Both the position numbers and the translations under genes were made by a program. DNA of 64,000 nucleotides from Alkalibacterium sp. AK22 (lineage in GTDB: Bacteria > Bacillota > Bacilli > Lactobacillales > Carnobacteriaceae_A): the NCBI RefSeq assembly GCF_000585255.1, contig NZ_JANL01000021.1:1-64000 (forward strand), written 5' to 3'. Shown piece after piece: positions 26,700 to 34,208 of this stretch. The first letter of the stretch is position 1; the number at the start of each line of letters is the position of its first letter. The notes beneath the pieces were generated by a model. The model was not told the DNA's origin, made no database searches, and saw nothing but the letters and a program-made list of their open reading frames with translations.

Positions 26700-27380
26700 A
26701 TGAATTATAAAAAGGAGCGGATTATCATCGAGGAGTATCAGCTATCTATAGAGAAAGTAACGTTCAAAGCCGATGAATCGACCATACTCGATGCAGTCAG
26801 CTTTCAGGTGAAAAAAGGTGAGCGGGTTACTGTCACCGGACCCTCCGGGGGAGGGAAAAGTACATTACTTAAAATTATTGGGAGTATCCAGAAGCCGACT
26901 GAAGGACGAATTCTGTTTAAAGGAAAAAACATCGCTGAAACAGATCCGCTGGCTTACCGGCAAAGCGTTTCTTATTTCTTCCAAAATGCATCGTTGTTCG
27001 GCAAAACAGTAAAGGATAATCTTATATTTCCTTTTCAAATCAGGGAACTACCATTCGACCAAAAAAGGTGCGAGCAGATGCTTGAACGCGTTAAACTGGA
27101 CCGGTCTTATATAAATAAAGCTGTCAATGATTTATCTGGGGGAGAAAAACAACGGGTAGCTCTGGTCCGCAATCTGATCTTTCAGCCTGATGTTCTACTG
27201 CTCGATGAAGTAACCAGTTCTCTGGATTCAGATAATAAAGAAATTATCTTTGACATGCTGGCAGAACTAAAAGCCAACGACCAGATTACTGTGATATCTG
27301 TTACGCATGATGAACGGGAAATCAGTCAGGCAGACCGTGTGCTGCGAATCATTGACGGTAAATTGGAGGAGTCAGTATGA
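26700..27380 (+). CDS. ABC transporter ATP-binding protein, FetA/YbbL-like
   Basis: An ABC ATPase of up to 226 aa: Walker A GPSGGGKST, Q-loop YFFQNASLFGKTV, signature LSGGEKQRVALVR, Walker B VLLLDEVTSSLD (Glu present) and H-loop VTHDE. With the permease at 27377 it forms a FetAB-type exporter, known in E. coli for iron efflux. Start problem: the ATG at 26700 has no ribosome binding site and almost no leader, while AAGGAG at 26713-26718 is followed by an in-frame ATT (26721) and ATC codons but no ATG, GTG or TTG. Initiation may use the near-leaderless ATG or a rare ATT. The coordinates given use the ATG. The gene overlaps the permease by 4 bp. Confidence 0.85.
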   Translation: MNYKKERIIIEEYQLSIEKVTFKADESTILDAVSFQVKKGERVTVTGPSGGGKSTLLKIIGSIQKPTEGRILFKGKNIAETDPLAYRQSVSYFFQNASLFGKTVKDNLIFPFQIRELPFDQKRCEQMLERVKLDRSYINKAVNDLSGGEKQRVALVRNLIFQPDVLLLDEVTSSLDSDNKEIIFDMLAELKANDQITVISVTHDEREISQADRVLRIIDGKLEESV

Positions 27381-28141
27381 ATGCGAACCTTGAAATCAAC
27401 AACTTTTCACTTATTTTGTCAACCGGTCTTCTGATGATTGCCATCTTTATTGACTATAAAGAAAAGCTGAATCTGGGTAATGATATATTTATTGCCGGTG
27501 TGCGAGCAGTGATCCAGCTGTTTCTGATCGGATATGTCCTCAGCTACATTATCCGGCTGGACAATGTCCTGGTAACGCTGGCCATGGTTCTCTTTATTGT
27601 TTTTAACGCCGGCTACAATGCCCATAAGAGAAGTGAAGGCATCCCCCGTTCCTTTATGATTGCCATGACCGCCATTGGACTGGGAACAGCGATTACGCTT
27701 GGGATACTAGTAGTCTCAGGTGCCATAGAGTGGGTCCCCTCGCAGATTGTGCCCATCACGGGGATGATTGCCAGCAATGCAATGGTTGCTTTAGGACTGA
27801 CTTTTCAGTCGCTTAATTCTAAATTTTCTGACCAGCGACAGCAAGTGCTTGAAAAACTTGCCCTGGGGGCTAATGAGAAACAGGCTTCCATGAGCATCAT
27901 CAGAGAAAGTGTTAAAACAGGCATGTCGCCCTCGATTGACCGAACGAAAACGGTAGGGCTGGTTAGTTTGCCGGGCATGATGTCTGGCCTGATTTTTGCC
28001 GGAATTGAGCCGACTGAAGCTATCCGTTACCAGATTGTGGTTATGTTCATGCTTATTGGGGTCACCAGCATCGCCAGCTTTATCGCCAGTTACCTGGCAT
28101 ATCGGCAGTTTTTCAACGACCGGAGTCAGCTGACCGTATAA
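27377..28141 (+). CDS. ABC transporter permease, FetB/YbbM-like (UPF0014)
   Basis: A 254-aa membrane protein with about seven hydrophobic segments and the UPF0014 features GYVLSYIIRLDN, FIVFNAGYNAHKR, PITGMIASNAMVALGLTF, LALGANEKQAS and GLVSLPGMMSGLIFAG. It is the membrane half of the FetAB-like exporter, implicated in iron or other metal efflux and oxidative stress tolerance. The ATG at 27377 overlaps the ATPase stop (ATGA) and follows GGAGGAG. Confidence 0.9.
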   Translation: MNANLEINNFSLILSTGLLMIAIFIDYKEKLNLGNDIFIAGVRAVIQLFLIGYVLSYIIRLDNVLVTLAMVLFIVFNAGYNAHKRSEGIPRSFMIAMTAIGLGTAITLGILVVSGAIEWVPSQIVPITGMIASNAMVALGLTFQSLNSKFSDQRQQVLEKLALGANEKQASMSIIRESVKTGMSPSIDRTKTVGLVSLPGMMSGLIFAGIEPTEAIRYQIVVMFMLIGVTSIASFIASYLAYRQFFNDRSQLTV

Positions 28142-28370
28142 TTTGCCATACTTGTCATGAAAATGAGATATAAGCGCGCTTTGACATCTTTTTGTAAGGA
28201 TATAATAGAAAGATAACAAACGTGATAAAACAAGGTAACAGTTATCTAAAACCCCTTTTCTTTTTGTAAGTCCGTGGTAAGATACTGACAGTTATCCAAG
28301 CAAGGCTTAGGATAAATAGTTTAGTATAGTTGAAACCAAATGGACAACGATAATGAAAAGGGGTATAAAC

Positions 28371-29528
28371 TTGTTTATACAAAAGAATCATTTAATTAAA
28401 GCCGGAGTCACTTTCTCAGCAGCAGCCTTTTTACTAATGGCCAATGAGATGGAAGCTAGCGCGAATCAGTACGATAGTGCTAATTGGGAGCCGCGAACGG
28501 TATCTGAAATTGAAAATGAAATTGCGGACCAGAAAAGTGACCAAGACGGAGATCACTTAAAATATACGCTAAGATGGGGCGACACGCTTTGGGGAATTTC
28601 TGAAGCGACTGACATTTCAGTGGACAAACTGGTAAAAGTCAATGAAATTGCGAATCGAAGTCTGATTCATGTAGGATCTACCCTTCATTTAAGCAATGAC
28701 TTATCTATTCTTTCCGTACAAAATGGTGATGAAGAAGTAGTCAGCTACGACGTTTCTGGAGACGAAGTCGTGGAAACAGAGACACCTGCAGAAGTGGAAG
28801 AAGCAGCCGCTGAAGAGGAACAGCCTAACGAAGAACAGGCTAATGAAGAAGCGGTTGCTCAGGCTGTAGCTGAAGCAGAAGCTGTAGCCCAAGCAGCGCT
28901 CGAGCAAAGAGCCGCTGAAGAAGAAGCTAACGCTCAGGCAGCTGCGGAAGAAGAAGCCGCTGCTCAGGCAGCTGCTGAAGAAGAAGCCGCTGCTCAAGCA
29001 GCCGCGGAAGAAGAAGCTGCTGCTCAGGCAGCCGCGGAAGAAGAAGCCGCTGCTCAGGCAGCCGCGGAAGAAGAAGCTGCTGCTCAGGCAGCCGCGGAAG
29101 AAGAAGCTGCTGCTCAGGCAGCCGCAGAAGAGGAAGCTGCTGCTCAGGCAGCCGCGGAAGAAGAAGCTGCTGCTCAGGCAGCCGCGGAAGAAGAAGCCGC
29201 TGCTCAGGAGCCAGCTCCAGAAGCTTCAGCATCAAGTAGTGAAGGACGCTGGATGTCTGTTGAAGCAACAGCTTATTCCCGTAATCAGCCAGTACTGGGG
29301 AACATTACTTTTTCTGGTATTGACTTGAGAGAAAATCCTAGAGTCATTGCAGTCGATCCTGATGTTATTCCTCTTGGTTCAACCATTTATGTACCAGGTC
29401 GTGGTGAGTATATCGCCGGAGACACAGGTGGTGCCATTATTGGCAACCGCATCGATATCCACATCGAAGACTTAGACCAAGCAATCCAGTTCGGTAGAAG
29501 AAACATCGATGTTCAAATCATCGAATAA
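28371..29528 (+). CDS. secreted LysM and 3D-domain cell-wall protein with Ala/Glu repeats
   Basis: A 385-aa secreted protein. A signal peptide (about residues 1-29, ending EASA) is followed by one LysM domain (about 60-105; YTLRWGDTLWGIS), then a long Ala/Glu/Gln spacer holding nine copies of AAAEEEAAAQ, and a C-terminal 3D domain (about 290-385; VEATAYS, VIAVDPDVIPLGSTIYV, AGDTGGAIIGNRIDIH), the lytic transglycosylase-like fold named after three conserved aspartates. LysM-3D proteins (YocH type) act in peptidoglycan turnover. The start is taken as TTG 28371, seven bases after AAAGGGG; the ATG at 28353 has no ribosome binding site. Confidence 0.9.
   Translation: MFIQKNHLIKAGVTFSAAAFLLMANEMEASANQYDSANWEPRTVSEIENEIADQKSDQDGDHLKYTLRWGDTLWGISEATDISVDKLVKVNEIANRSLIHVGSTLHLSNDLSILSVQNGDEEVVSYDVSGDEVVETETPAEVEEAAAEEEQPNEEQANEEAVAQAVAEAEAVAQAALEQRAAEEEANAQAAAEEEAAAQAAAEEEAAAQAAAEEEAAAQAAAEEEAAAQAAAEEEAAAQAAAEEEAAAQAAAEEEAAAQAAAEEEAAAQAAAEEEAAAQEPAPEASASSSEGRWMSVEATAYSRNQPVLGNITFSGIDLRENPRVIAVDPDVIPLGSTIYVPGRGEYIAGDTGGAIIGNRIDIHIEDLDQAIQFGRRNIDVQIIE
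28938..29207 (+). repeat. nine tandem 30-bp repeats in LysM-3D gene
   Basis: Nine in-frame 30-bp units, each coding for AAAEEEAAAQ. Protein identity is complete; the DNA varies only at a few synonymous GCT/GCC and GCG/GCT positions, which suggests recent expansion by slippage or recombination. Confidence 0.97.
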
Positions 29529-29538
29529 AAAATAATTT

Positions 29539-29578
29539 AAGAGAGGTTGAGGCCGCGGTCTCAACCTCTCTTCTTTTA
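29539..29578 (+). terminator. intrinsic terminator after LysM-3D gene
   Basis: AAGAGAGGTTGAG pairs perfectly with CTCAACCTCTCTT around GCCGCGGT, followed by a T-rich tail. Confidence 0.9.
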
Positions 29579-30221
29579 ATGTCTTTGTGAGGGTTGCTGC
29601 ATAGTGGAGTGATCTGACGTACCAATCAAACTCAAATGCTATAAAAGTCACCTAATCACCCGTCTGTTTAATGAATTAAGTGGGATTATTAGAAATAGTA
29701 CAGAATTGATTTTTGAAAAAGAAGGGATGTCTGTACTCTATCGACCGCTGTATTCGTTTAACTGAAGTACATATTATCATGACTATAATCTGGATAAAGC
29801 AAAACACCTTACTTTCTCAGATCACTTTACGTACCAAAGAGGTGTTTCTTATAAATCTATACGGCTGTGTCCATTCTTTGTAGAAGGGACTAAAAGATGA
29901 GTCGATAAAAGAACGTATAAATCACTGCTTTGACAAAGGTTTAGTGGCGTTTAAGATTACATCAAGTAAATGACAGAAGTAAACCTTTGTAAATAAATAG
30001 TATTATTTTGTAAATGCTTTATCTTTTGAATATAGCCCAATTCATGATAGGGTATTAAGTATAAAGCGTGTGTACAAAAAATGTTCAATTAATTGAACGA
30101 TTTTGTTCACCAAATACCTGATCTGTTCGTTCGTTTAAAGGTGCAAGTCTTATTACTTTTATCTTAACTGTTAATTTGGTAGTCTATCTTTAGGCAAAAG
30201 ATTAGCCAGTAAAGGAGAGCG
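29579..30221. other. gene-free 640-bp AT-rich stretch with repeats
   Basis: No convincing coding sequence on either strand. Visible structure: an 11-bp inverted repeat ACAAAGGTTTA / TAAACCTTTGT (29933-29943 and 29980-29990), two direct copies of TTTGTAAAT 21 bp apart (29987-29995 and 30008-30016), and a 16-bp perfect palindrome at 30083-30098. The part from 29580 to 29930 may be decayed sequence. Confidence 0.5.
30083..30098. promoter_or_regulatory. 16-bp palindromic operator candidate
   Basis: GTTCAATTAATTGAAC is a perfect palindrome; a further TTGTTCA half-site lies about 8 bp downstream. It resembles a transcription-factor site, but the regulator is unknown. Confidence 0.35.
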
Positions 30222-30329
30222 GTGGATGACGTAATGTGTAGAATTTCAATTGAGTTTCCTTTTGATAAACTTTTTTCAAAGCTATTAGGAGACAAACTGA
30301 ACACACAACAGGTCATTACAAACGAGTAA
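30222..30329 (+). CDS. candidate 35-aa small protein
   Basis: A short frame beginning with GTG at 30222, four bases after AAAGGAG (30211-30217), with an in-frame ATG four codons later. The predicted peptide of 35 aa has a mixed hydrophobic/basic middle (FPFDKLFSKLLGDKL) that could form an amphipathic helix, without signal peptide or cysteine pair. It ends 68 bp before the first acidic lipoprotein gene and could be co-transcribed with it. The good ribosome binding site is the main support; no homologue is known to me. Confidence 0.35.
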   Translation: MDDVMCRISIEFPFDKLFSKLLGDKLNTQQVITNE

Positions 30330-30397
30330 TTTTGCTTGAACTTTCAGCGAAGCAGACACGATCAAAAATATTAAAATAGGATAAGGGAGAGGTTTTA

Positions 30398-30631
30398 ATG
30401 AATAAACTAGCCAAACTTACCGCATTAACTATGACAGCAGGGATGCTGCTTGCAGCCTGTGGAGATGCCGGAGATACAAATGATGATCCAGCGATGGATG
30501 AAGGAATCGAAGACGACGGCATGATGGATGACGGCATGGAAGATGATGGTATGGGCGACGACATGTATGAAGATGACATGGACGACGACGGTATGGGTGA
30601 TGACTTAGATGATATGGATGAAGACGAATAG
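30398..30631 (+). CDS. small acidic lipoprotein, copy 1
   Basis: A 77-aa lipoprotein. Residues 1-20 form a lipoprotein signal with lipobox LLAAC (Cys at residue 21), followed by GDAGDTNDDPAMDEG and a tail composed almost only of Asp, Glu, Met, Gly and Tyr in short D-G-M-x-D-type units. After processing, the mature part would be anchored to the outer face of the membrane and carry a very high negative charge; binding of divalent cations is possible but unproven. The ATG at 30398 follows GGGAGAGG. The next gene is a near copy. I recognise no family. Confidence 0.8.
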   Translation: MNKLAKLTALTMTAGMLLAACGDAGDTNDDPAMDEGIEDDGMMDDGMEDDGMGDDMYEDDMDDDGMGDDLDDMDEDE

Positions 30632-30693
30632 TCTTCGCAATTATTTTATGTGATTAAACTAATTAAAACTAATTTGAAGGAGAGAAAGCAAAT

Positions 30694-30939
30694 ATGAATA
30701 AACTAGCTAAACTTACCGCACTAACTATGACAGCAGGGATGCTGCTTGCAGCCTGTGGAGATGCCGGAGATACAAATGATGATCCAGCGATGGACGAAGG
30801 AATCGAAGATGACGGCATGATGGATGACGGTATGGAAGATGACGGCATGATGGACGACGATATGGATGACGACATGTACGAAGACGACATGGAAGATGAT
30901 GACATGATGGATGATGATATGGACGACACTGACGAGTAA
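30694..30939 (+). CDS. small acidic lipoprotein, copy 2
   Basis: An 81-aa tandem paralogue of the preceding protein. The first 48 residues are identical, with lipobox LLAAC, and the DNA in this part differs only at scattered third positions; the Asp/Met tail has a different number and order of units (MMDDDMDDDMYEDDMEDD region). The duplication is 62 bp from copy 1 and has its own AAGGAGAG ribosome binding site; an intrinsic terminator follows. The mature protein is extremely acidic and methionine-rich. Function unknown. Confidence 0.82.
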   Translation: MNKLAKLTALTMTAGMLLAACGDAGDTNDDPAMDEGIEDDGMMDDGMEDDGMMDDDMDDDMYEDDMEDDDMMDDDMDDTDE

Positions 30940-30957
30940 TCGTTCAAGTACGTATCT

Positions 30958-30990
30958 AAAAAAGGATGGGACTTAGTCCCATCCTTTTTT
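30958..30990 (+). terminator. intrinsic terminator after lipoprotein pair
   Basis: AAAGGATGGGAC and GTCCCATCCTTT flank TTA, followed by six T; the left A-run lets it act for the converging alr gene too. Confidence 0.92.
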
Positions 30991-31019
30991 GTTTAAAAAT
31001 TTTGAAGGGTAAGAGGAGA

Positions 31020-32192
31020 TTATCGGTCTAGAAGAACATTTTGTTTCGCTTTAACAGCCTCCCCTTTAGTATACACCCGGGGAATACGTTTTCCTATGCC
31101 ACAGAGAATCTCATAATGAAAACTATCTGTTAAATCCGCCATTGTGTAGATGGAGGGGTGACCCTTGTCAGGATCGCCTATGAAGACCAACTCGTCTTCA
31201 TAGGAAAAATCGGGAATATCTGTCACATTAACCATCAGCTGGTCCATGCAAATTCGTCCAACAATAGAAGCTTTGTGCTTTTTAGAGGTCAGGTACCAGC
31301 GGTTGGAAAGCTCTCTAGGAATGCCATCTGCGTAACCCAGCAAGAGGGTAGCAATGGTTTCTTCCTTTTCCGTTTTATATGTCCGGCCGTAGCCAATTGT
31401 TTGCCCAGCTGGGACAGACTTGATCATCGCAGCATGGGTCGTTAGCGTCAGAGCCGGTTTCAAATCGAGCAATTGCTTTAAAGCTGGATCAGGATGGTAG
31501 CCAAAAAGAGAAATACCTGTCCGAATCATGTCCAAATCGAATTCTGGATAAAGCATGGCTGCAGCTGTATTGCTGCAGTGACGAAGACTGAAATTGAAGC
31601 CTTTGTCCTGAAGATAATCTACCGTTCCAATAAAGGCCTTGAACTGTTTTTTTGTGAATGAAGGGTCTGCTGTGTTTTCAGCTTCAGCAAAGTGGGTAAA
31701 AATACCTTCACAAAAAATGTTGTCAGCGTTCAAAAGCTGACATAGGCGTAAAGTTTCTTCTTCGGTACGTGCACCAATCCGTCCCATTCCCGTATCGACT
31801 TTAACATGAACTTTGACGGTTTTTTTAGTAATGCGAGCAAAAGCCTGAACGGCTGCTGCGATTCTCTCCGAAAAAATTGTAAGGGTGATGTCCCAACGGA
31901 CTGCAGTAGGAATTGTATCCGGTTCAATTGGGCTCAACAGCAGAATCGGACAAGTTATACCTGCCGATCTGAGTTCTATTGCCTCATCCATGACAGCTAC
32001 TGCCAGGTAGTCAACGCCCTGCTTCTCCAGGTGTCTTGCAACTTCGACTGCACCATGACCGTAGGCGTCGGCTTTAATGACAGCCATCAGTTGAGTTCCT
32101 GCTGAGATATGATTCTGCATACTTTTAAAATTGAAGGTAATTTTATCTAAATCAACTTCCGCTTTAGTATATCGGTAACTTCCGTAACTCAT
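31020..32192 (-). CDS. alr: alanine racemase
   Basis: A 390-aa PLP-dependent alanine racemase that makes D-alanine for peptidoglycan and teichoic acids. The PLP lysine is Lys40 in AVIKADAYGHG; the substrate-side Tyr is in GQTIGYGRTY near residue 265; VDTGMGRIG and CMDQLMVN are conserved. The ATG at 32192 has AAAGGAG nine bases upstream, whereas the ATG at 32201 abuts that site. Monocistronic; transcribed divergently from pepC. Confidence 0.95.
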   Translation of the reverse strand: MSYGSYRYTKAEVDLDKITFNFKSMQNHISAGTQLMAVIKADAYGHGAVEVARHLEKQGVDYLAVAVMDEAIELRSAGITCPILLLSPIEPDTIPTAVRWDITLTIFSERIAAAVQAFARITKKTVKVHVKVDTGMGRIGARTEEETLRLCQLLNADNIFCEGIFTHFAEAENTADPSFTKKQFKAFIGTVDYLQDKGFNFSLRHCSNTAAAMLYPEFDLDMIRTGISLFGYHPDPALKQLLDLKPALTLTTHAAMIKSVPAGQTIGYGRTYKTEKEETIATLLLGYADGIPRELSNRWYLTSKKHKASIVGRICMDQLMVNVTDIPDFSYEDELVFIGDPDKGHPSIYTMADLTDSFHYEILCGIGKRIPRVYTKGEAVKAKQNVLLDR

Positions 32193-32387
32193 CTTTTCCA
32201 TCTCCTTTCCATCTCTTAGTTTAACATGAAGTAGCAGAGCTGTGGAACTTTGAAGGCAGAAAAAGCTAAAAGCCCTGAAGTCTTCCAGAGGAGTTCAACT
32301 ATAGATAGAGAACTGGAAATGACAGCTTGTCATAGCTAGTCATTTTCTGTATGATATCTGTATTAATAAGAAAAGGATGAGAAAAAG

Positions 32388-33725
32388 ATGAATATAACAA
32401 AAGAACTGCTGAGTCAGTTTCAACGCGCATTTGATGCCGACCCAGCTAACCATGCAGTAAAAAACGCCATTTCTAAAGTTGGGCTGAATCAGTCTGCAAT
32501 AGACAACAATCTGATGCGTCGCCATTCCTTTGTTTTCTCGAATGAAACTAAAAAAGGAGAAATTACCAATCAGCAGTCCAGCGGCCGTTGCTGGATGTTT
32601 GCAGCACTAAATACTGCCCGGGTCGATACAATGAAAAAGTTGAATGTTAAAACGTTCGAATTTTCTCAGAACTACACGCTGTTCTGGGATAAACTGGAGA
32701 AGGCGAATTATTTTCTTGAAAATATTATAGAAACGGCCGACTTGCCCCTAAACTCAAGACTGGTTCAGCATCTGCTGTTTGATCCCATTCAGGATGGCGG
32801 TCAATGGGACATGTTTACGGGTCTTTTAGAGAAGTACGGAGCTGTTCCCAAATCAGTCATGCCTGAAACCTACCACTCGTCTAACACGCGGGAGCTGAAT
32901 CAGCTGTTGACAGCTAAGTTGAGAGAGTTTGCAGCCAGGCTGCGACAGAGTCAGGCTGCAGGTAAATCTGCTGAAGAGCTTACGGCACAAAAAGAAGAAA
33001 ATCTGGCCTTTGTCTACAGCCTATTGACTAAAACGCTAGGCGAAGTGCCTGATACTTTTTCTTATGCCTACCGTGACAATCAGGATAACTTCCATAGGCT
33101 GACAGATATCACCCCTCAGGAATTTTTTGACACTTATGTGGACTGGGATCTGGAGGAACGGATCTCACTAATCAATGCACCAACTGAAGACAAGCCCTTC
33201 GGCAAAGCTTACACAGTTAAATACCTCGGTACAGTCAAAGAAGGCAAGCCGATCAACTATGTCAATGCACCAATCGAAGCTTTAAAAGAGGCAGCTATTG
33301 CGTCCATTAAAGATGGCGAACCCGTTTGGTTCGGCTGTGATGTGGGTAAGATGCTTGACCGGAAAGCCGGGATTATGGATGATCAGGCCTACGACTATGA
33401 AGCAGTTCTGGGTGAAGGGGTGAATCTTTCAAAGGCTGAGCGTCTCGACTATGGAGAAAGCCTGCTCACGCATGCCATGGTTTTTGTCGGTGTTGACCTG
33501 GATGCTGACGGTAATCCGATAAAGTGGAAGGTCGAAAACAGCTGGGGAGATAAAGGTGGAGATAAAGGCATTTACTCCATGAGTGACAAGTGGTTTGATG
33601 AATACAATTACCAAGTGGCGGTTAAAAGAAAGTATATCGATGAACAGTGGCTCAAAGCATTGGATGAGCCAGTAACCGAGCTAGAGCCATGGGACCCAAT
33701 GGGCTCACTGGCCCGTGTCCAGTAA
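32388..33725 (+). CDS. pepC: aminopeptidase C (bleomycin hydrolase family)
   Basis: A 445-aa cysteine aminopeptidase of the C1B family, cytoplasmic, which removes N-terminal residues from peptides. The catalytic Cys68 lies in SSGRCWMFA, the His in LTHAMVFVG and the Asn in KVENSWGD; the sequence and length match lactic-acid bacterial PepC. The ATG at 32388 has an AAAGGA about 13 bases upstream, a weak placement. Typical for amino-acid scavenging in Lactobacillales. Confidence 0.95.
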   Translation: MNITKELLSQFQRAFDADPANHAVKNAISKVGLNQSAIDNNLMRRHSFVFSNETKKGEITNQQSSGRCWMFAALNTARVDTMKKLNVKTFEFSQNYTLFWDKLEKANYFLENIIETADLPLNSRLVQHLLFDPIQDGGQWDMFTGLLEKYGAVPKSVMPETYHSSNTRELNQLLTAKLREFAARLRQSQAAGKSAEELTAQKEENLAFVYSLLTKTLGEVPDTFSYAYRDNQDNFHRLTDITPQEFFDTYVDWDLEERISLINAPTEDKPFGKAYTVKYLGTVKEGKPINYVNAPIEALKEAAIASIKDGEPVWFGCDVGKMLDRKAGIMDDQAYDYEAVLGEGVNLSKAERLDYGESLLTHAMVFVGVDLDADGNPIKWKVENSWGDKGGDKGIYSMSDKWFDEYNYQVAVKRKYIDEQWLKALDEPVTELEPWDPMGSLARVQ

Positions 33726-33744
33726 GATATAAACAAAGGAAGTG

Positions 33745-33801
33745 AAAAATCCTCTTTTCAGGCGGCATCTCAAAATGCTGCGTTTGAAAAGAGGATTTTT
33801 T
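33745..33801 (+). terminator. intrinsic terminator after pepC
   Basis: AAATCCTCTTTTCA pairs with TGAAAAGAGGATTT, with an inner GCA/TGC pairing, followed by T7. It reads onto the end of the converging minus-strand gene. Confidence 0.88.
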
Positions 33802-34082
33802 TAGTTTGTGTAAAGTTCGATCATCAGCACAATAGTAGAGCTGACGGCTCCACCAATGACAAAATACATCAGCATCTGGACAGGGATGAACCAGGACACA
33901 TCATCCAATGAACGTTCTTTGTCGGACGCAATACCGATCAAAATGAAATAGCCGATCCCGACACCGATACCAAGAATCGGATACATCTGTTGGATCTGCT
34001 GCGGACGGATTAGACCAAATATCAGACCAGTCAGCAGGCCGACAAGCTGAAGTAGCCGGCGCTTGGTTTTTCTTGACATCAT
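33801..34082 (-). CDS. small two-helix membrane protein
   Basis: A 93-aa protein with a basic N-terminus (SRKTKRRLL) and three hydrophobic stretches (about residues 13-25, 36-51 and 64-87), separated by a polar loop with SDKERSLDD. No family recognised. The ATG at 34082 is six bases from AAGGAGG. It stands alone behind the AbgT gene, separated from it by a terminator. Confidence 0.7.
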   Translation of the reverse strand: MMSRKTKRRLLQLVGLLTGLIFGLIRPQQIQQMYPILGIGVGIGYFILIGIASDKERSLDDVSWFIPVQMLMYFVIGGAVSSTIVLMIELYTN

Positions 34083-34161
34083 AGAATTCCTCCTTAGCGT
34101 TAAGTTTACTGGCCGCTTCGTTCTGTATCCCTATCATAAAAGATTGAAAATAAATAATAAA

Positions 34162-34198
34162 GAAAAAGACATGCTCCCTTTTTAGGAAGCATGTCTTG
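34162..34198 (-). terminator. intrinsic terminator after AbgT-family gene
   Basis: On the minus strand AAGACATGCTTCC pairs with GGGAGCATGTCTT (one mismatch), followed by TTTCTTT. Confidence 0.85.
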
Positions 34199-34208
34199 AA
34201 GTGTTTGT

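Noticed and set aside
28142..28352. c-di-AMP riboswitch or WalR boxes before the LysM-3D gene
   Set aside because: The gene type would fit either, but the ydaO conserved blocks are absent and the best WalR-like pair matches only about 9 of 12 positions. TTGACA at 28181 and TATAAT at 28201 are only 14 bp apart, too close for a standard promoter.
28938..29207. CRISPR-like array of 30-bp repeats
   Set aside because: The units are contiguous with no unique spacers and are in frame with a protein repeat; there are no cas genes.
28927..29268. Long open frames on the minus strand across the repeat
   Set aside because: They are low-complexity mirror images of the Ala/Glu repeat with no ribosome binding site.
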